64,000 nt of DNA. It comes from Bacillota bacterium (GTDB taxonomy: Bacteria > Bacillota > Clostridia > Oscillospirales > Ruminococcaceae). Both the position numbers and the translations under genes were made by a program. The notes under the pieces were generated by a model that saw nothing but the letters and a program-made list of their open reading frames with translations, made no database searches and was not told the DNA's origin. The stretch spans positions 186,001-250,000 of the forward strand of contig JAEYNX010000025.1 of the NCBI GenBank assembly GCA_023412215.1, in the 5' to 3' direction. Shown in pieces: positions 32,420 through 42,163 of the stretch (the stretch's first letter is position 1; every line of letters starts with the position of its first letter).

Positions 32420-35400
32420 ATGACGGTTTTTCGTGTGTATGTGGAAAAGAGAGACGAGTTCGCGGTGGAGGCCGGCGGGATTGCGGGGGACATCCGCTCT
32501 ACCCTCAACATCAAGTCGCTGGACGGCGTGAGGGTAATCAACCGCTATGACGCGCAGGGCCTGAGCGAAGGCGATTTTGCGGCCGCAAAGCGCACTATTT
32601 TTTCAGAGCCGCAGGTGGATAACATCTACGACGAGCTGCCAAGGCTTGCAGCGGGCGAACGGATCTTTGCGGTTGAATTTCTACCCGGGCAGTTTGACCA
32701 GCGCGCGGACTCCTGTGCACAGTGTATCTCGCTGATGACGCAGAAGAACCGGCCGCTGATTAAATCGGCGCGGGTGTTTATTTTAAGCGGCAAACTCACC
32801 GACACCGAGTTCGAGACCATCAAAAGCTACCTGATAAACCCCGTGGAATCGCGCGAGGCCTCGCTCGAGCGCTTTGAAACCCTCGAGATGAAGCAGCCCG
32901 TGCCCGAAGCGGTGGCGACGCTCGACGGGTTTACCGGCTATAACGAGGAACAGCTCGGCGGGTTTATCGTGTCGATGGGCCTTGCGATGGATATCGACGA
33001 CGTCAAATTCTGCCAGAGCTACTTTAAGAACACCGAAAAGCGCGACCCCACCGTTACCGAGATACGCATGATAGACACCTACTGGTCGGACCACTGCCGT
33101 CACACCACCTTCTTAACCGAGATTGAGAGTGCCGACATCGACTGCGACTACATCCAAGACGCCTACAGCGACTACTTAAACTGCCGCAAGGTGCTCTATG
33201 CGGGCAAAAACAAACCGCAGACCCTGATGGACATCGCCGTAATCGGGGCGAAATATTTAAAGAAGAACGGCCTGCTGCCGAACCTTGACGAGTCGGACGA
33301 GATCAACGCCTGCTCGGTAAAGATTCAGGTGGAGGTGGACAACAAGCCGGAGGACTGGCTCTTACTGTTTAAAAACGAGACGCACAACCACCCCACGGAG
33401 ATCGAGCCGTTCGGCGGCGCCGCCACCTGTCTGGGCGGCGCTATCCGCGACCCGCTTTCGGGGCGTGCTTACGTATATCAGGCCATGCGGGTAACGGGCG
33501 CCGCAGACCCCCTCACCCCCTTTGAGAAAACCCTTGAGGGCAAGCTGCCGCAGAAGAAGCTTGTTACCACCGCGGCAAACGGCTATTCCTCCTACGGCAA
33601 CCAGATCGGCCTCGCCACCGGCCATGTAAAGGAGTTTTACCACCCGGGCTATGTGGCCAAGCGCATGGAGATCGGCGCCGTGGTGGGCGCGGCAAAGGCG
33701 GAGTACGTTATCCGCGAATGCCCGGATGCTGGCGACGTGGTCGTGCTGCTGGGCGGCAAAACCGGCCGCGACGGCTGCGGCGGCGCCACCGGCTCCTCAA
33801 AGTCCCACACCCTCTCGTCGCTCGAAAGCTGCGGGGCCGAGGTACAGAAGGGCAACGCCCCCGAGGAACGCAAGCTGCAAAGGCTGTTCCGCAACCCCGA
33901 GGTGACCGGGCTCATCCGCCGCTGCAATGACTTCGGCGCGGGCGGTGTTTCGGTGGCCATCGGCGAGCTGGCCGACGGCCTGCATATCTACCTTGACCGC
34001 GTGCCCAAGAAATACGACGGTCTAAACGGCACCGAGCTCGCCATCAGCGAGTCTCAGGAGCGTATGGCTTGCGTGGTGCGCAAGAGAGATTTGGAGCGCT
34101 TTATCGCCCTCGCCGATACCGAAAATCTGGAGGCGACCTACGTAGCCGACGTGACCGACACCGACCGCCTGGTGATGGAGCTTGGCGACAGGAAGATCGT
34201 CAATATCACCCGCGACTTTTTAAACAGCAACGGCGCGCCCAAGAAAACCGCCGTCGCGGTGAAGGCCCCCTCCTTTACCGCAAAAGAGACCGGCAAGAGG
34301 GATTTTGCCGCCCGCATGACGGAGCTGGTAAGCGACCTGAATATCTGTTCGCAGAAGGGGCTGGTAGACCGTTTCGACTCCACCATTGGCACCGGTTCGG
34401 TAATACTGCCCTACGGCGGCAAAACCCAGCGCAGTGAATCGCAGGCCATGGCGGCGAAGATTCCCGTATTAAACGGCGAGACCGACACCTGTTCAATTAT
34501 GGCCTACGGCTTTGACCCGTTTGTATCGGAACAAAGCCCGTACCACGGCGCGATGACCGCTATCATCAGCTCGGTGGCGAAGGTGGTTGCGGCGGGCGGC
34601 TCTCGCAAGGGCTGCTACCTTACCCTGCAGGAGTATTTTGAACGCACCAAGGGTGACCCCGAGCGCTGGGGTAAGCCGTTTGCGGCCCTGCTGGGCGCTT
34701 TAAAGGCACAGCTGGAGCTGGGCATCGCGGCTATCGGCGGCAAGGACTCGATGTCCGGCACCTTCGAGGACATCGACGTGCCCCCCACGCTGGTGTCGTT
34801 CGCCATCTCCTGCGGCAAGGCCTCAAAGGTGGTTTCCACCGAGTTTAAGCAGAGCGGCAGCCATGTAGCGCTCATCCAGCCCAAAACACTTACAAACCGT
34901 CTGCCCGACTTTGAGAGCATCAAGGAATGCTTTGACAAGGTGGAGACGCTGATTGCCGAAGGCAAGGTGCGTTCGGCCTGGGCCCTTTCGATGGGCGGCG
35001 TTGCGGAGGGTATCTTTAAGATGGCGCTCGGCAACCAGATAGGCTTCACCTTTACGAAGGAACTGGACGACGAACCCCTGTTCTCGAGCGGCTACGGCGG
35101 CTTTTTGGTAGAGCTTACCGGCAGCGGCGAGGGCTTAACGGTCATCGGCGTCACGCACAGCGACTATTATATCGGGTACGCGGGCAAGAAGACAGCGATA
35201 GCGCCGCTCGAGGCACTGTGGCAGAACAAGCTCGAAAGCGTCTACCCCTGCAATGTCAAGGGAAAAGAGGGGCCGGTGGAGGCCTTCTCTTACAACGCTG
35301 TAAAACATACATCCGCTCCCTTCACCGAGCCTGCCTCTCCGGAGCTGCGAGCTTACTCCTACAATGCCATCCTGCGCGCCGCACCCAAGACGAAGGTGGC

Positions 35401-36202
35401 AAGGCCACGCGTGCTGATACCCGTATTCCCCGGTACCAACTGCGAGTACGATACCGCACGGCAGTTTACCCTCGCGGGTGCTCAGGCGGAGTGCTTTGTG
35501 GTGCGCAACCTCACCCCCGACGCCGTTGCACAGTCGGTTGAGGGCATGGCCAAGGCGATCGGCGAGAGCCAGATTATCGCCATCCCGGGCGGCTTCTCGG
35601 GCGGAGACGAGCCGGACGGTTCGGCCAAGTTCATCACCGCCTTCTTCAGAAACCCGCGCATCAAAGAGGCGGTGCGCGAGCTGCTTCATCAGCGCGACGG
35701 GCTGATGCTGGGCATCTGCAACGGTTTCCAGGCGCTTATCAAGCTCGGGCTGCTGCCCTTCGGCGATATTACCGATACGGATGAAACCAGCCCCACCCTC
35801 ACCTACAACACCATCGGCAGGCATCAGTCGATGATGGTTCGCACCCGAGTGGCCTCCAACCTCTCACCGTGGCTGATGTACAACGGCGTGGGCGACCTGC
35901 ACACCATCGCCGTTTCGCACGGCGAGGGACGGTTTGTCATCCGCGACGAACTGATGGCAACGCTGATTCAGAACGGACAGGTCGCCACCCAGTATGTGGA
36001 CCTTTCGGGCACCCCGACCATGGACATGCCCTTTAACCCCAACGGCTCGGTCTACGCGGTAGAGGGCATCACCTCGCCGGACGGGCGAATCCTTGGCAAG
36101 ATGGGCCACAGCGAGCGCATCGGCACGAATATTATAAAGAACGTGCCCGGTGAGAAAGACCAAAAGCTCTTCCTTGCGGCGGTGGATTATTTCGCTTTAT
36201 AA
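32420..36202 (+). CDS. purL: Phosphoribosylformylglycinamidine synthase, single-chain PurL
   Basis: 1,260 residues from ATG 32420 (MTVFRVYVEKRDEFAVEAGG), the usual N-terminus; the open frame also extends to ATG 32372 with no family similarity. Catalyses ATP- and glutamine-dependent conversion of FGAR to FGAM in purine synthesis. Domains: N-terminal PurS-like part, two AIRS-type ATP-binding halves (TYWSDHCRHTTF, NETHNHPTEIEPFGGAATCLGG, GGKTGRDGCGGATGSS, GGKDSMSGTF), and a C-terminal class I glutaminase with PGTNCEYDTARQF, nucleophile Cys in MLGICNGFQAL and HGEGRF. Large fused PurL is common in Clostridia and gamma-proteobacteria. It stands alone, without other pur genes. Confidence 0.97.
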   Translation: MTVFRVYVEKRDEFAVEAGGIAGDIRSTLNIKSLDGVRVINRYDAQGLSEGDFAAAKRTIFSEPQVDNIYDELPRLAAGERIFAVEFLPGQFDQRADSCAQCISLMTQKNRPLIKSARVFILSGKLTDTEFETIKSYLINPVESREASLERFETLEMKQPVPEAVATLDGFTGYNEEQLGGFIVSMGLAMDIDDVKFCQSYFKNTEKRDPTVTEIRMIDTYWSDHCRHTTFLTEIESADIDCDYIQDAYSDYLNCRKVLYAGKNKPQTLMDIAVIGAKYLKKNGLLPNLDESDEINACSVKIQVEVDNKPEDWLLLFKNETHNHPTEIEPFGGAATCLGGAIRDPLSGRAYVYQAMRVTGAADPLTPFEKTLEGKLPQKKLVTTAANGYSSYGNQIGLATGHVKEFYHPGYVAKRMEIGAVVGAAKAEYVIRECPDAGDVVVLLGGKTGRDGCGGATGSSKSHTLSSLESCGAEVQKGNAPEERKLQRLFRNPEVTGLIRRCNDFGAGGVSVAIGELADGLHIYLDRVPKKYDGLNGTELAISESQERMACVVRKRDLERFIALADTENLEATYVADVTDTDRLVMELGDRKIVNITRDFLNSNGAPKKTAVAVKAPSFTAKETGKRDFAARMTELVSDLNICSQKGLVDRFDSTIGTGSVILPYGGKTQRSESQAMAAKIPVLNGETDTCSIMAYGFDPFVSEQSPYHGAMTAIISSVAKVVAAGGSRKGCYLTLQEYFERTKGDPERWGKPFAALLGALKAQLELGIAAIGGKDSMSGTFEDIDVPPTLVSFAISCGKASKVVSTEFKQSGSHVALIQPKTLTNRLPDFESIKECFDKVETLIAEGKVRSAWALSMGGVAEGIFKMALGNQIGFTFTKELDDEPLFSSGYGGFLVELTGSGEGLTVIGVTHSDYYIGYAGKKTAIAPLEALWQNKLESVYPCNVKGKEGPVEAFSYNAVKHTSAPFTEPASPELRAYSYNAILRAAPKTKVARPRVLIPVFPGTNCEYDTARQFTLAGAQAECFVVRNLTPDAVAQSVEGMAKAIGESQIIAIPGGFSGGDEPDGSAKFITAFFRNPRIKEAVRELLHQRDGLMLGICNGFQALIKLGLLPFGDITDTDETSPTLTYNTIGRHQSMMVRTRVASNLSPWLMYNGVGDLHTIAVSHGEGRFVIRDELMATLIQNGQVATQYVDLSGTPTMDMPFNPNGSVYAVEGITSPDGRILGKMGHSERIGTNIIKNVPGEKDQKLFLAAVDYFAL

Positions 36203-36233
36203 GCTATAAGCCGGTCTCAATATCTCATGATAA

Positions 36234-36264
36234 AACCCCCGAACGCATGCAACGTTCGGGGGTT
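36234..36264 (+). terminator. Terminator after purL
   Basis: AACCCCCGAACG (36234-36245) pairs exactly with CGTTCGGGGGTT (36253-36264), followed by ATTTAT. It can serve purL and, in the other sense, the FMN-binding protein gene. Confidence 0.85.
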
Positions 36265-36294
36265 ATTTATGTACCGCGGGATGAAGGGAAGCAA

Positions 36295-36690
36295 TTACTT
36301 CTGGCCGTCAACGGCACTTTCAACCGCCTTTAAAAAGGCCTTGGTATCGACCGACGCGCCCGTTACCGCGTCCACCTTTAGGTTCTGCTGCTCCTTTACC
36401 CTGTCGGTAATCTCGGCATAGGTCGTTACCTTCGCAAACATCTGCGGCTTTACCACCTTAATATCGGTAATCTGATGATCCTTTACGGTTACCTCAACCG
36501 TATTGGACCACCGAAAACCGCTGTAGCTGCCGGTGTACACGCCATCCGTCACACCCTCGAGGTTGATATCGCCAATCTGTTGGTTCAGTGTTGTATCCTT
36601 GCCAAGCAACACAAAGGTTAGTAAACCAACAATGATTAAAACAAATGCAATAAGAATACTGCATAGAACGGTTAATACCTTCTTTAACAT
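36295..36690 (-). CDS. FMN-binding domain membrane-anchored protein
   Basis: 131 residues from ATG 36690 (MLKKVLTVLCSILIAF), preceded by GAAGGACG. One N-terminal membrane helix is followed by an external FMN_bind domain: DGVYTGSYSGFRWSNTVEVTVKDHQITDI and the C-terminal DAVTGASVDTKAFLKAVESAV, equivalent to the D..SGAT motif whose Ser/Thr receives FMN by a phosphoester bond. Such proteins carry covalent flavin in extracellular electron transfer or Rnf-like systems; a partner is not seen here. A TTGACA-18-TACAAT promoter lies at 36721-36750 on the minus strand. Confidence 0.85.
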   Translation of the reverse strand: MLKKVLTVLCSILIAFVLIIVGLLTFVLLGKDTTLNQQIGDINLEGVTDGVYTGSYSGFRWSNTVEVTVKDHQITDIKVVKPQMFAKVTTYAEITDRVKEQQNLKVDAVTGASVDTKAFLKAVESAVDGQK

Positions 36691-36750
36691 TATCTCACGT
36701 CCTTCTTCCGAATCAATGCTATTGTACGCTGAAAGCCCTAATATTGTCAA

Positions 36751-37103
36751 TTGGTTTTGCGCAAATTTATCCAAAATTTACCTTTTGCGTATTTACAACC
36801 TTAAACCTCTGCCCTGCGCAGCCTGTACGGATATTAAACAGCGCGTATCCCGTTTTGTTTACCTTCTTTGTTCTCATCTAGGTGTATGCATGAAGCCCAT
36901 TAGGCTGTCACTCACGGTCTTCCCCGCTATATACAGGGCGGAACACTTTTATGGCGCGCGGCGGGAAAATCGTACTCAAACCATATGACGAATTCGTCTA
37001 TATCCCCTGCAAATACCTTCCTCTCTTAAAGATGAAACGAGGTACCTTCGGTACCGTCTTCAAGCGTGATCTTCATTTTATTCATCGATTTATTATGCAA
37101 AAA
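36751..37103. other. Gene-free stretch upstream of FMN-binding gene
   Basis: About 350 bases between the FMN-binding gene promoter and the mreB terminator. Only short ORFs are present in any frame and none has a ribosome site or a recognisable motif. A small GGTACC-TTC-GGTACC palindrome lies near 37041-37055. I see no RNA gene here. Confidence 0.5.
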
Positions 37104-37147
37104 AAGAACCGTTTTAAAGTTTGTACAGAATCTTTAAAACGGTTCTT
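37104..37147 (-). terminator. Terminator after mreB
   Basis: AAGAACCGTTTTAAAG (37104-37119) and CTTTAAAACGGTTCTT (37132-37147) form a 16-bp stem; on the minus strand TTTTTGC follows. It lies about 45 bases after the stop codon. Confidence 0.85.
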
Positions 37148-37190
37148 CAGCTATGAATGAATTTCAGAGTAAATCCGGCGGCTTACCGGC

Positions 37191-38216
37191 TTACTGATAT
37201 TTATAGGTGGACGGATTAAAGAAACCGTCCTGCAGGATGTTAATGTACTCGAACGCCTTGCCGGTACCGATGGCCACACAGTTAGTCGGGTCCTCCGCTA
37301 CACGCGCCTTCATGCGCAGTTCTGCGGTAATGTACTCCGCAAGACCTCTGAGCAATGAGCCGCCGCCGGTAAGCACGATGCCGTTTTCCGAGATATCCGC
37401 CACCAGCTCGGGCGGGGTGCGTTCCACAACAGACTGGATAGCCTGCACGATCATCGCTACCGGCTCGGTTAAGGCCTCGCAGGTTTCCGTCGCCGTGATT
37501 GTAATCTTCTGCGGCAGGCCGGTAATCAGGTTGCGGCCCTTTACCTCCATCGTGGAATCGGGCTGAGGGTTCCATACGCAGGCAATCTCTTTTTTAAGGC
37601 GTTCGGCGGTCTTTTCGCCGATTAAAACACTGTATTTGTTGCGGATATACTTTACCAGCGCGTTATCAAACTTATTGCCCGCAATCTTAAGCGAGGTCTT
37701 GCACACAATGCCGTTTAAAGAGATAACCGCGATATCGGTGGTTCCGCCGCCGATATCCAAGATCATGCAGCCGTTGGGGCGGGAGATATCAATGCCGGCG
37801 CCGATGGCAGCCGCAACAGGCTCCTCAATCAGGAACACCTTGCGGGCGCCCGCCGTAATGGCAGCCTCGATCACCGCGCGGGATTCAACATCGGTAATGC
37901 CGGAGGGCACACAAAGCGCCACGCGCGGCTTAAACATCATGTTGCCGCAGGACTTTTTCAGGAAGTGCTTGATCATCTGCTCGGTGAGTACATAATCGGA
38001 GATAACACCGTCCTGTAAGGGCCTTACCGCACGGATGTTGTCGGGTGTTCTGCCCAGCACCTTAAACGCTTCCTCACCTACGCTTACAATCTTGCCCGAA
38101 ACTGTTTCCACCGCCACAATAGACGGTTCGCAGAGTACAACACCCTTGCCGACAATATAAACAATTACGGTAGCCGTACCTAAATCGATGCCAATATCTC
38201 TGTTTGCCATTACCAT
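37191..38216 (-). CDS. Rod shape-determining protein of the MreB/Mbl family
   Basis: 341 residues, a bacterial actin. Visible: DIGIDLGTATVIVYIVGKGVVLCEPSIVA (phosphate 1), VISDYVLTEQMIKHFL, FKPRVALCVPSGITDVE, EEPVAAAIGAGID, DIGGGTTDIAVISL (phosphate 2), and GIVLTGGGSLLRGL. It forms membrane-associated filaments that guide cell-wall synthesis. No mreC or mreD follows; the stand-alone location resembles Mbl or MreBH more than the canonical mreBCD locus, so the paralogue cannot be settled. AAAGGA lies eight bases before ATG 38216. Confidence 0.93.
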   Translation of the reverse strand: MVMANRDIGIDLGTATVIVYIVGKGVVLCEPSIVAVETVSGKIVSVGEEAFKVLGRTPDNIRAVRPLQDGVISDYVLTEQMIKHFLKKSCGNMMFKPRVALCVPSGITDVESRAVIEAAITAGARKVFLIEEPVAAAIGAGIDISRPNGCMILDIGGGTTDIAVISLNGIVCKTSLKIAGNKFDNALVKYIRNKYSVLIGEKTAERLKKEIACVWNPQPDSTMEVKGRNLITGLPQKITITATETCEALTEPVAMIVQAIQSVVERTPPELVADISENGIVLTGGGSLLRGLAEYITAELRMKARVAEDPTNCVAIGTGKAFEYINILQDGFFNPSTYKYQ

Positions 38217-38359
38217 AAACTCGTTCCTTTCCGCTCTGTGCCACGGTACAATCCGCTTTCGCAGGCTGCGCAGGTTCTATGATGATATATACCGATTGCA
38301 ACTATATATCTAAACACTATTTACTATCTTAATATGAAACAACCGTATATTTTATTATA

Positions 38360-39079
38360 CTAATTATTGTTTTGGTTTTCAAGCTTTATCGGTTTTGTTG
38401 TACAAAAAACTGCACAATATACATTTTTTGCACCCGCCGCCTTGAGTATTCGGGTGCATTCATTGAGGGTGGCGCCGGTGGTAAAGATGTCGTCGATGAG
38501 CAGCACGGTTTTGCCCTTTAAATCATACCCGCCGCGCGCGCGGTAGATGCCCCTTACATTCTCCGCCCGCTCGCTGCGGTGCTTGCTGTGCTGCGCTTCA
38601 TTCTTTTTTACCTGCATAAGCAGACGTTTACAGCACGTTATATGCAACGAGGTACAAATATGTTTTAGCAGCAGCTCAGACTGATTATAGCCCCGTTCCC
38701 GCTGCTTTAATCGGTGCATGGGCACGCACACCGCAAGGTCGAAGTTAATGCCTTTATACTGCTTTTTGATAAGCCCAATGATATAACGCGAAAGATACCG
38801 AGCGGTATAGGGTACCCCGCCGTATTTAAGGGTATGAACCCCCTGCTTTGCCGTGCCCTCGTAATAAAACGGGGCGATGCAGCGCTTAAACTCAAACTCG
38901 TTACCCTCGCAGCGGCAAAAACCCTGTTCCTTGCCGCAGGCAGCGCAGGTAACCCCGCCGATGGGTGCCAAACTTCGCGTGCAGGCCGGACACACCTGAG
39001 CGTCGTAGGCGATCACCTTGCCGCAGAACCTGCACACACTGGGAAAGATGAAGTTTAGCAATAACTCCCCTGTTGTCAT
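38360..39079 (-). CDS. ComF family phosphoribosyltransferase-like protein
   Basis: 239 residues. The N-terminus has zinc-type cysteine pairs (CRFCGK, CPACT, CAACGK, CRC), followed by a type I PRTase domain ending in VLLIDDIFTTGATLNECTRIL, the PRPP-binding loop. ComF in Bacillus is required for DNA uptake, but most family members are of unknown role. It follows the RecD2-type helicase gene by 15 bases, and both could act on single-stranded DNA. Confidence 0.9.
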   Translation of the reverse strand: MTTGELLLNFIFPSVCRFCGKVIAYDAQVCPACTRSLAPIGGVTCAACGKEQGFCRCEGNEFEFKRCIAPFYYEGTAKQGVHTLKYGGVPYTARYLSRYIIGLIKKQYKGINFDLAVCVPMHRLKQRERGYNQSELLLKHICTSLHITCCKRLLMQVKKNEAQHSKHRSERAENVRGIYRARGGYDLKGKTVLLIDDIFTTGATLNECTRILKAAGAKNVYCAVFCTTKPIKLENQNNN

Positions 39080-39094
39080 CCCTCTGCCCCTCTT

Positions 39095-41302
39095 TTAGCC
39101 CAGCACTTCGTCGGTGATATATTGCTGAAGATTGGTGTAGCGGTAGGTTTTGCGGTTATTATCCACCATAAAGGAGAGTGTCTCGGGGTCACCTAACAGA
39201 ATAAGCAGCCTCTTGGCACGTGTGACCGCGGTATAGAGCAGGTTGCGGTAATAGAGGTTGGGCATGGGCTTTGCCAGCGGAATCACCACCGCCTCGTACT
39301 CGCTGCCCTGACTTTTGTGCACCGTGATGGCGTACGCGAGCTCCAACTCGGTGAGCTGGTCGAAGGTATAGTCGGTCACCCGGTCGTCAAAGCGGATAGT
39401 AAGCAGCTGCGCCGGACGGTCGATGCCCTCGATGATGCCGATGTCGCCGTTGAACACCCCCGCGCCGTTTTCCCCGTCGTCACGCGTCCAGATGATATCG
39501 TAATTGTTGCGCACCTGCATTACCTTATCGCCCTCACGGAACAGGTTCTGCCCCGATTTTACCTCGGGCTTGTCCGCCCCCTTGGGGTTGATGGCCGCCT
39601 GCAGCTTGGTGTTGAGCGCGGCGGTGCCCAGCTCGCCCTGCCGGCTGGGGCAGAGCACCTGAATATCCCACAGCGGCGAATAGCCGTAGGCCTTGGGCAA
39701 GCGGTCCCTGCACAGCGACACCACGGTGGCGGCCGACTGTGAAAGCTCCCTTTTCAGGAAGAAAAAGTCGTTGTCCTTCACCTCTGTCTGCGGCACCTCG
39801 CCGCTGATGATCTCATGCGCGCTGGTGACGATCAGGCTTTGCGCGGCCTGCCGGAAGATCTCGGTAAGCGTGACGGTGGGCACACAGTCGCTCTGCAGCA
39901 GGTCGTGCAGGATGTTGCCCGCGCCCACCGAGGGCAGCTGGTCGGAATCGCCCACCAAAACAATGCGGCAGGAGAGCTTCACGGCGCTGAGCAGCGATTC
40001 GAACAGCAAAGTATCCACCATCGAGAACTCATCGATGATAATCACGTCGCAGTTTAGCGGGTTGCGGCTGTTTCTGCGGAAGGAGGGCAGGTCGCCCTTT
40101 GAGTATTCCACCTCCAACAGGCGGTGGATGGTTTTGGCCTCGTACCCCGTCAGCTCGCTCATGCGCTTGGCGGCGCGGCCGGTGGGCGCCGCAAGCATTA
40201 CCTTTTTGCCAAGGCGCTTGTACAGCTCGATAATCCCTAGGATGGTGGTTGTTTTACCGGTGCCCGGCCCGCCGGTGAGTACCGTAATACCGTTGGAAAG
40301 CGCCATGGAGATTGCCTTTTTCTGCAGACGCTCATAGTGTATATCCTTTTCGGCTTCGAGTGCTGTTATTTCAGTATCCCAGCTGCGCAGATTGTCGGGG
40401 ATGGCTTTGATAATCAGCGAAAGCCTGCTCGCGATAAAGCGCTCAGCGTCGTAATACTGCGGCAGGTAGACGTACTCTGCCTCTCCGAACCGCTCGCACA
40501 CGATCATCTGAGCCTGCGATTGCTCATACAGAACGTTCTCTATATCGTCGCCCGAGATATCCAGCAGCGCCTGTGCGCGCTCTACCAGCCTGGCATAGGG
40601 CATGCAGGTATGCCCGTTGCGCGTGGCCGCCGTCAGCTCGCTGAGGATGCCCGCCAGGATGCGGGCGGGGGCTTCGGGTGGCAATGAAAGCGACTTGCTG
40701 ATTTCGTCGGCGGCCTTAAAATCCAGCCCGATCTCATCATTACAGAGCACGAACGGGTTTTCGTTCACCATCTCGATGGTCATGGGGCCCAGCTTCTTCC
40801 ACGCGCGGATGCAGTAGAACGGCGGCACGTTAAAGCGCGCAAGGTAAGCCATCACCGTGCGGATGCCGAACACCTTCTTAAAGTCGTTCTCTATCTGCCT
40901 GGCCTTGCTCTGCGAGATGCCGCTCACCTCCGAGAGCATCTCGGGCTGCTTCTCTATAATCTCCAGCGTCTTATCGCCGAACGCCGCCACGATCTTCTGG
41001 GCCGTTTTGGGGCCGATACCCTTGATGGCACCAGCGGAAAGGTATTTTAATATCGCGGTGGCGGTGGCCGGAAGCTTTACCTCACAGGTCGCCGCGCGAA
41101 ACTGCGAGCCGTAGGAGGCGTGGGTGGTGTACTGGCCCATTAGGCGCACCTCTTCGCCTTCGTTGACATTGCCGAGCTCGCCTACGGCGGTAACCATCTC
41201 GCCGCCGCAGTCGATCTCGAGCACGGTAAAGCCGCTGTCTTCGCTGTGGTATACGATTGTTTCAACCGTTCCTTCCAGAACGATAAATTCCTCTTGCTGC
41301 AT
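39095..41302 (-). CDS. RecD-like (RecD2) SF1B DNA helicase
   Basis: 735 residues. N-terminal extension with a helix-hairpin-helix set (SAGAIKGIGPKTAQKIVAAFGDKTLEII) typical of RecD2, then helicase motifs: Walker A GGPGTGKTTTI, motif II IIDEFSM, motif III LVGDSDQLPSVGAG, and C-terminal AYAITVHKSQGSEY and YTAVTRAKRLLIL. RecD2 occurs in bacteria lacking RecBC and works 5-prime to 3-prime in repair. Start ATG 41302 has GGAAAGG upstream. It leads into comF. Confidence 0.94.
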   Translation of the reverse strand: MQQEEFIVLEGTVETIVYHSEDSGFTVLEIDCGGEMVTAVGELGNVNEGEEVRLMGQYTTHASYGSQFRAATCEVKLPATATAILKYLSAGAIKGIGPKTAQKIVAAFGDKTLEIIEKQPEMLSEVSGISQSKARQIENDFKKVFGIRTVMAYLARFNVPPFYCIRAWKKLGPMTIEMVNENPFVLCNDEIGLDFKAADEISKSLSLPPEAPARILAGILSELTAATRNGHTCMPYARLVERAQALLDISGDDIENVLYEQSQAQMIVCERFGEAEYVYLPQYYDAERFIASRLSLIIKAIPDNLRSWDTEITALEAEKDIHYERLQKKAISMALSNGITVLTGGPGTGKTTTILGIIELYKRLGKKVMLAAPTGRAAKRMSELTGYEAKTIHRLLEVEYSKGDLPSFRRNSRNPLNCDVIIIDEFSMVDTLLFESLLSAVKLSCRIVLVGDSDQLPSVGAGNILHDLLQSDCVPTVTLTEIFRQAAQSLIVTSAHEIISGEVPQTEVKDNDFFFLKRELSQSAATVVSLCRDRLPKAYGYSPLWDIQVLCPSRQGELGTAALNTKLQAAINPKGADKPEVKSGQNLFREGDKVMQVRNNYDIIWTRDDGENGAGVFNGDIGIIEGIDRPAQLLTIRFDDRVTDYTFDQLTELELAYAITVHKSQGSEYEAVVIPLAKPMPNLYYRNLLYTAVTRAKRLLILLGDPETLSFMVDNNRKTYRYTNLQQYITDEVLG

Positions 41303-41414
41303 ATAGTACGTTGCCTTTCCGGCTCAGCGCTGCCAGCCAGATGTAAATTGCCGCTTTTACCTATGTAGACGCCGCGGCTTAACCACTAAAAACCATATGT
41401 ATTCAGTATAATCC

Positions 41415-41777
41415 CTAGCCCTGCATTTGTAAACCGGCAAGCTGTGCAAGCTCCTGCGGCAGCATTCGCTCGCTGCACAGCCGGATATTGCCGTATTCCT
41501 CGCAAAAGCGCCTGCACACCTCCCCCGCCTCGCCGTCGTTATCGCCGCATACCAGCAGGATGACGGTGTTGCGCTCCAACCCTCCGCGGGAGATGGTGTA
41601 TTGCACGGCGCGCAGCACAAACTCGGCGTCCTGCTGATGCTCGCTTACCCGGATGATCTTGATAAGCGGGTTGGTGTCGTGGTTAAAGATAAACAGCGGC
41701 AGCGCCCAATGAAACACCCAGAAGAACCCCGCAATCGAGAAAATCATTAAAAGCAGAATATTAATGCTTTCGGCCAC
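41415..41777 (-). CDS. Membrane-anchored protein of unknown function
   Basis: 120 residues. One or two N-terminal membrane helices (residues about 5-32, ILLLMIFSIAGFFWVFHWALPLFIF) are followed by a soluble alpha/beta part with VILLVCGDNDGEAGEVCRRFCEEYGNI. The soluble part looks Rossmann-like, but I cannot assign a family. A ribosome site (AGGAG) is visible before the ATG. It reads away from the ribU riboswitch promoter and follows no obvious partner. Confidence 0.7.
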   Translation of the reverse strand: MAESINILLLMIFSIAGFFWVFHWALPLFIFNHDTNPLIKIIRVSEHQQDAEFVLRAVQYTISRGGLERNTVILLVCGDNDGEAGEVCRRFCEEYGNIRLCSERMLPQELAQLAGLQMQG

Positions 41778-41851
41778 AAAAATCGACTCCTTTTGTATAA
41801 AATGTCATCCATTGCATAGTATGACAGGGCAATTTTTATTGTGATTTGTTC

Positions 41852-41880
41852 TTGACACCATCGTGCGGGAAACATATAAT
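41852..41880 (+). promoter_or_regulatory. Sigma-A promoter of ribU
   Basis: TTGACA (41852-41857), exact 17-base spacer, TATAAT (41875-41880). Transcription should start near 41887, just before the FMN aptamer. Confidence 0.9.
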
Positions 41881-41892
41881 ATCAGTAGAATC

Positions 41893-42020
41893 TGTTTCAG
41901 GGCGAGGTGTAAGTCCTCACCGGCGGTAATGGGCGTAAGGCCACAAGTCCGCGAGCGGGTATCCCCCGCAGATTTCGGTTGGATTCCGAAACCGACGGTA
42001 TAGTCCGGATGAAAGAAACA
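41893..42020 (+). promoter_or_regulatory. FMN riboswitch (RFN element)
   Basis: All conserved RFN blocks are visible: TTTCAGGGCGAGGTGTAAG, CCTCACCGGCGGTAAT, AAGTCCGCGAGCG, GATTTCGGTTGGATTCCG, AACCGACGGTATAGTCCG and GATGAAAGAAAC. The outer stem is TGTTTC (41893-41898) with GAAACA (42015-42020). It binds FMN and, with the terminator at 42052-42085, should stop transcription of ribU when flavin is plentiful. Confidence 0.97.
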
Positions 42021-42051
42021 AAACCATACGCATCAACGCTCGGTTTGTTTT

Positions 42052-42085
42052 CGCCCTTGAACATTTTGTTCAAGGGCGTTTTTAT
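42052..42085 (+). terminator. Expression-platform terminator of FMN riboswitch
   Basis: CGCCCTTGAAC (42052-42062) pairs with GTTCAAGGGCG (42068-42078), followed by TTTTTATTT. It lies between the aptamer and ribU. Confidence 0.9.
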
Positions 42086-42163
42086 TTGATTTGATGCCGG
42101 TTATGGCTTTGGGCATAACTTGCCGCCTAAAACAGAGAATAATTTTACGGAGGCATAGCGATT

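Noticed and set aside
36951..37160. 69-residue ORF in the gap before mreB's terminator
   Set aside because: It runs through the mreB terminator stem, has no ribosome site and no recognisable motif.
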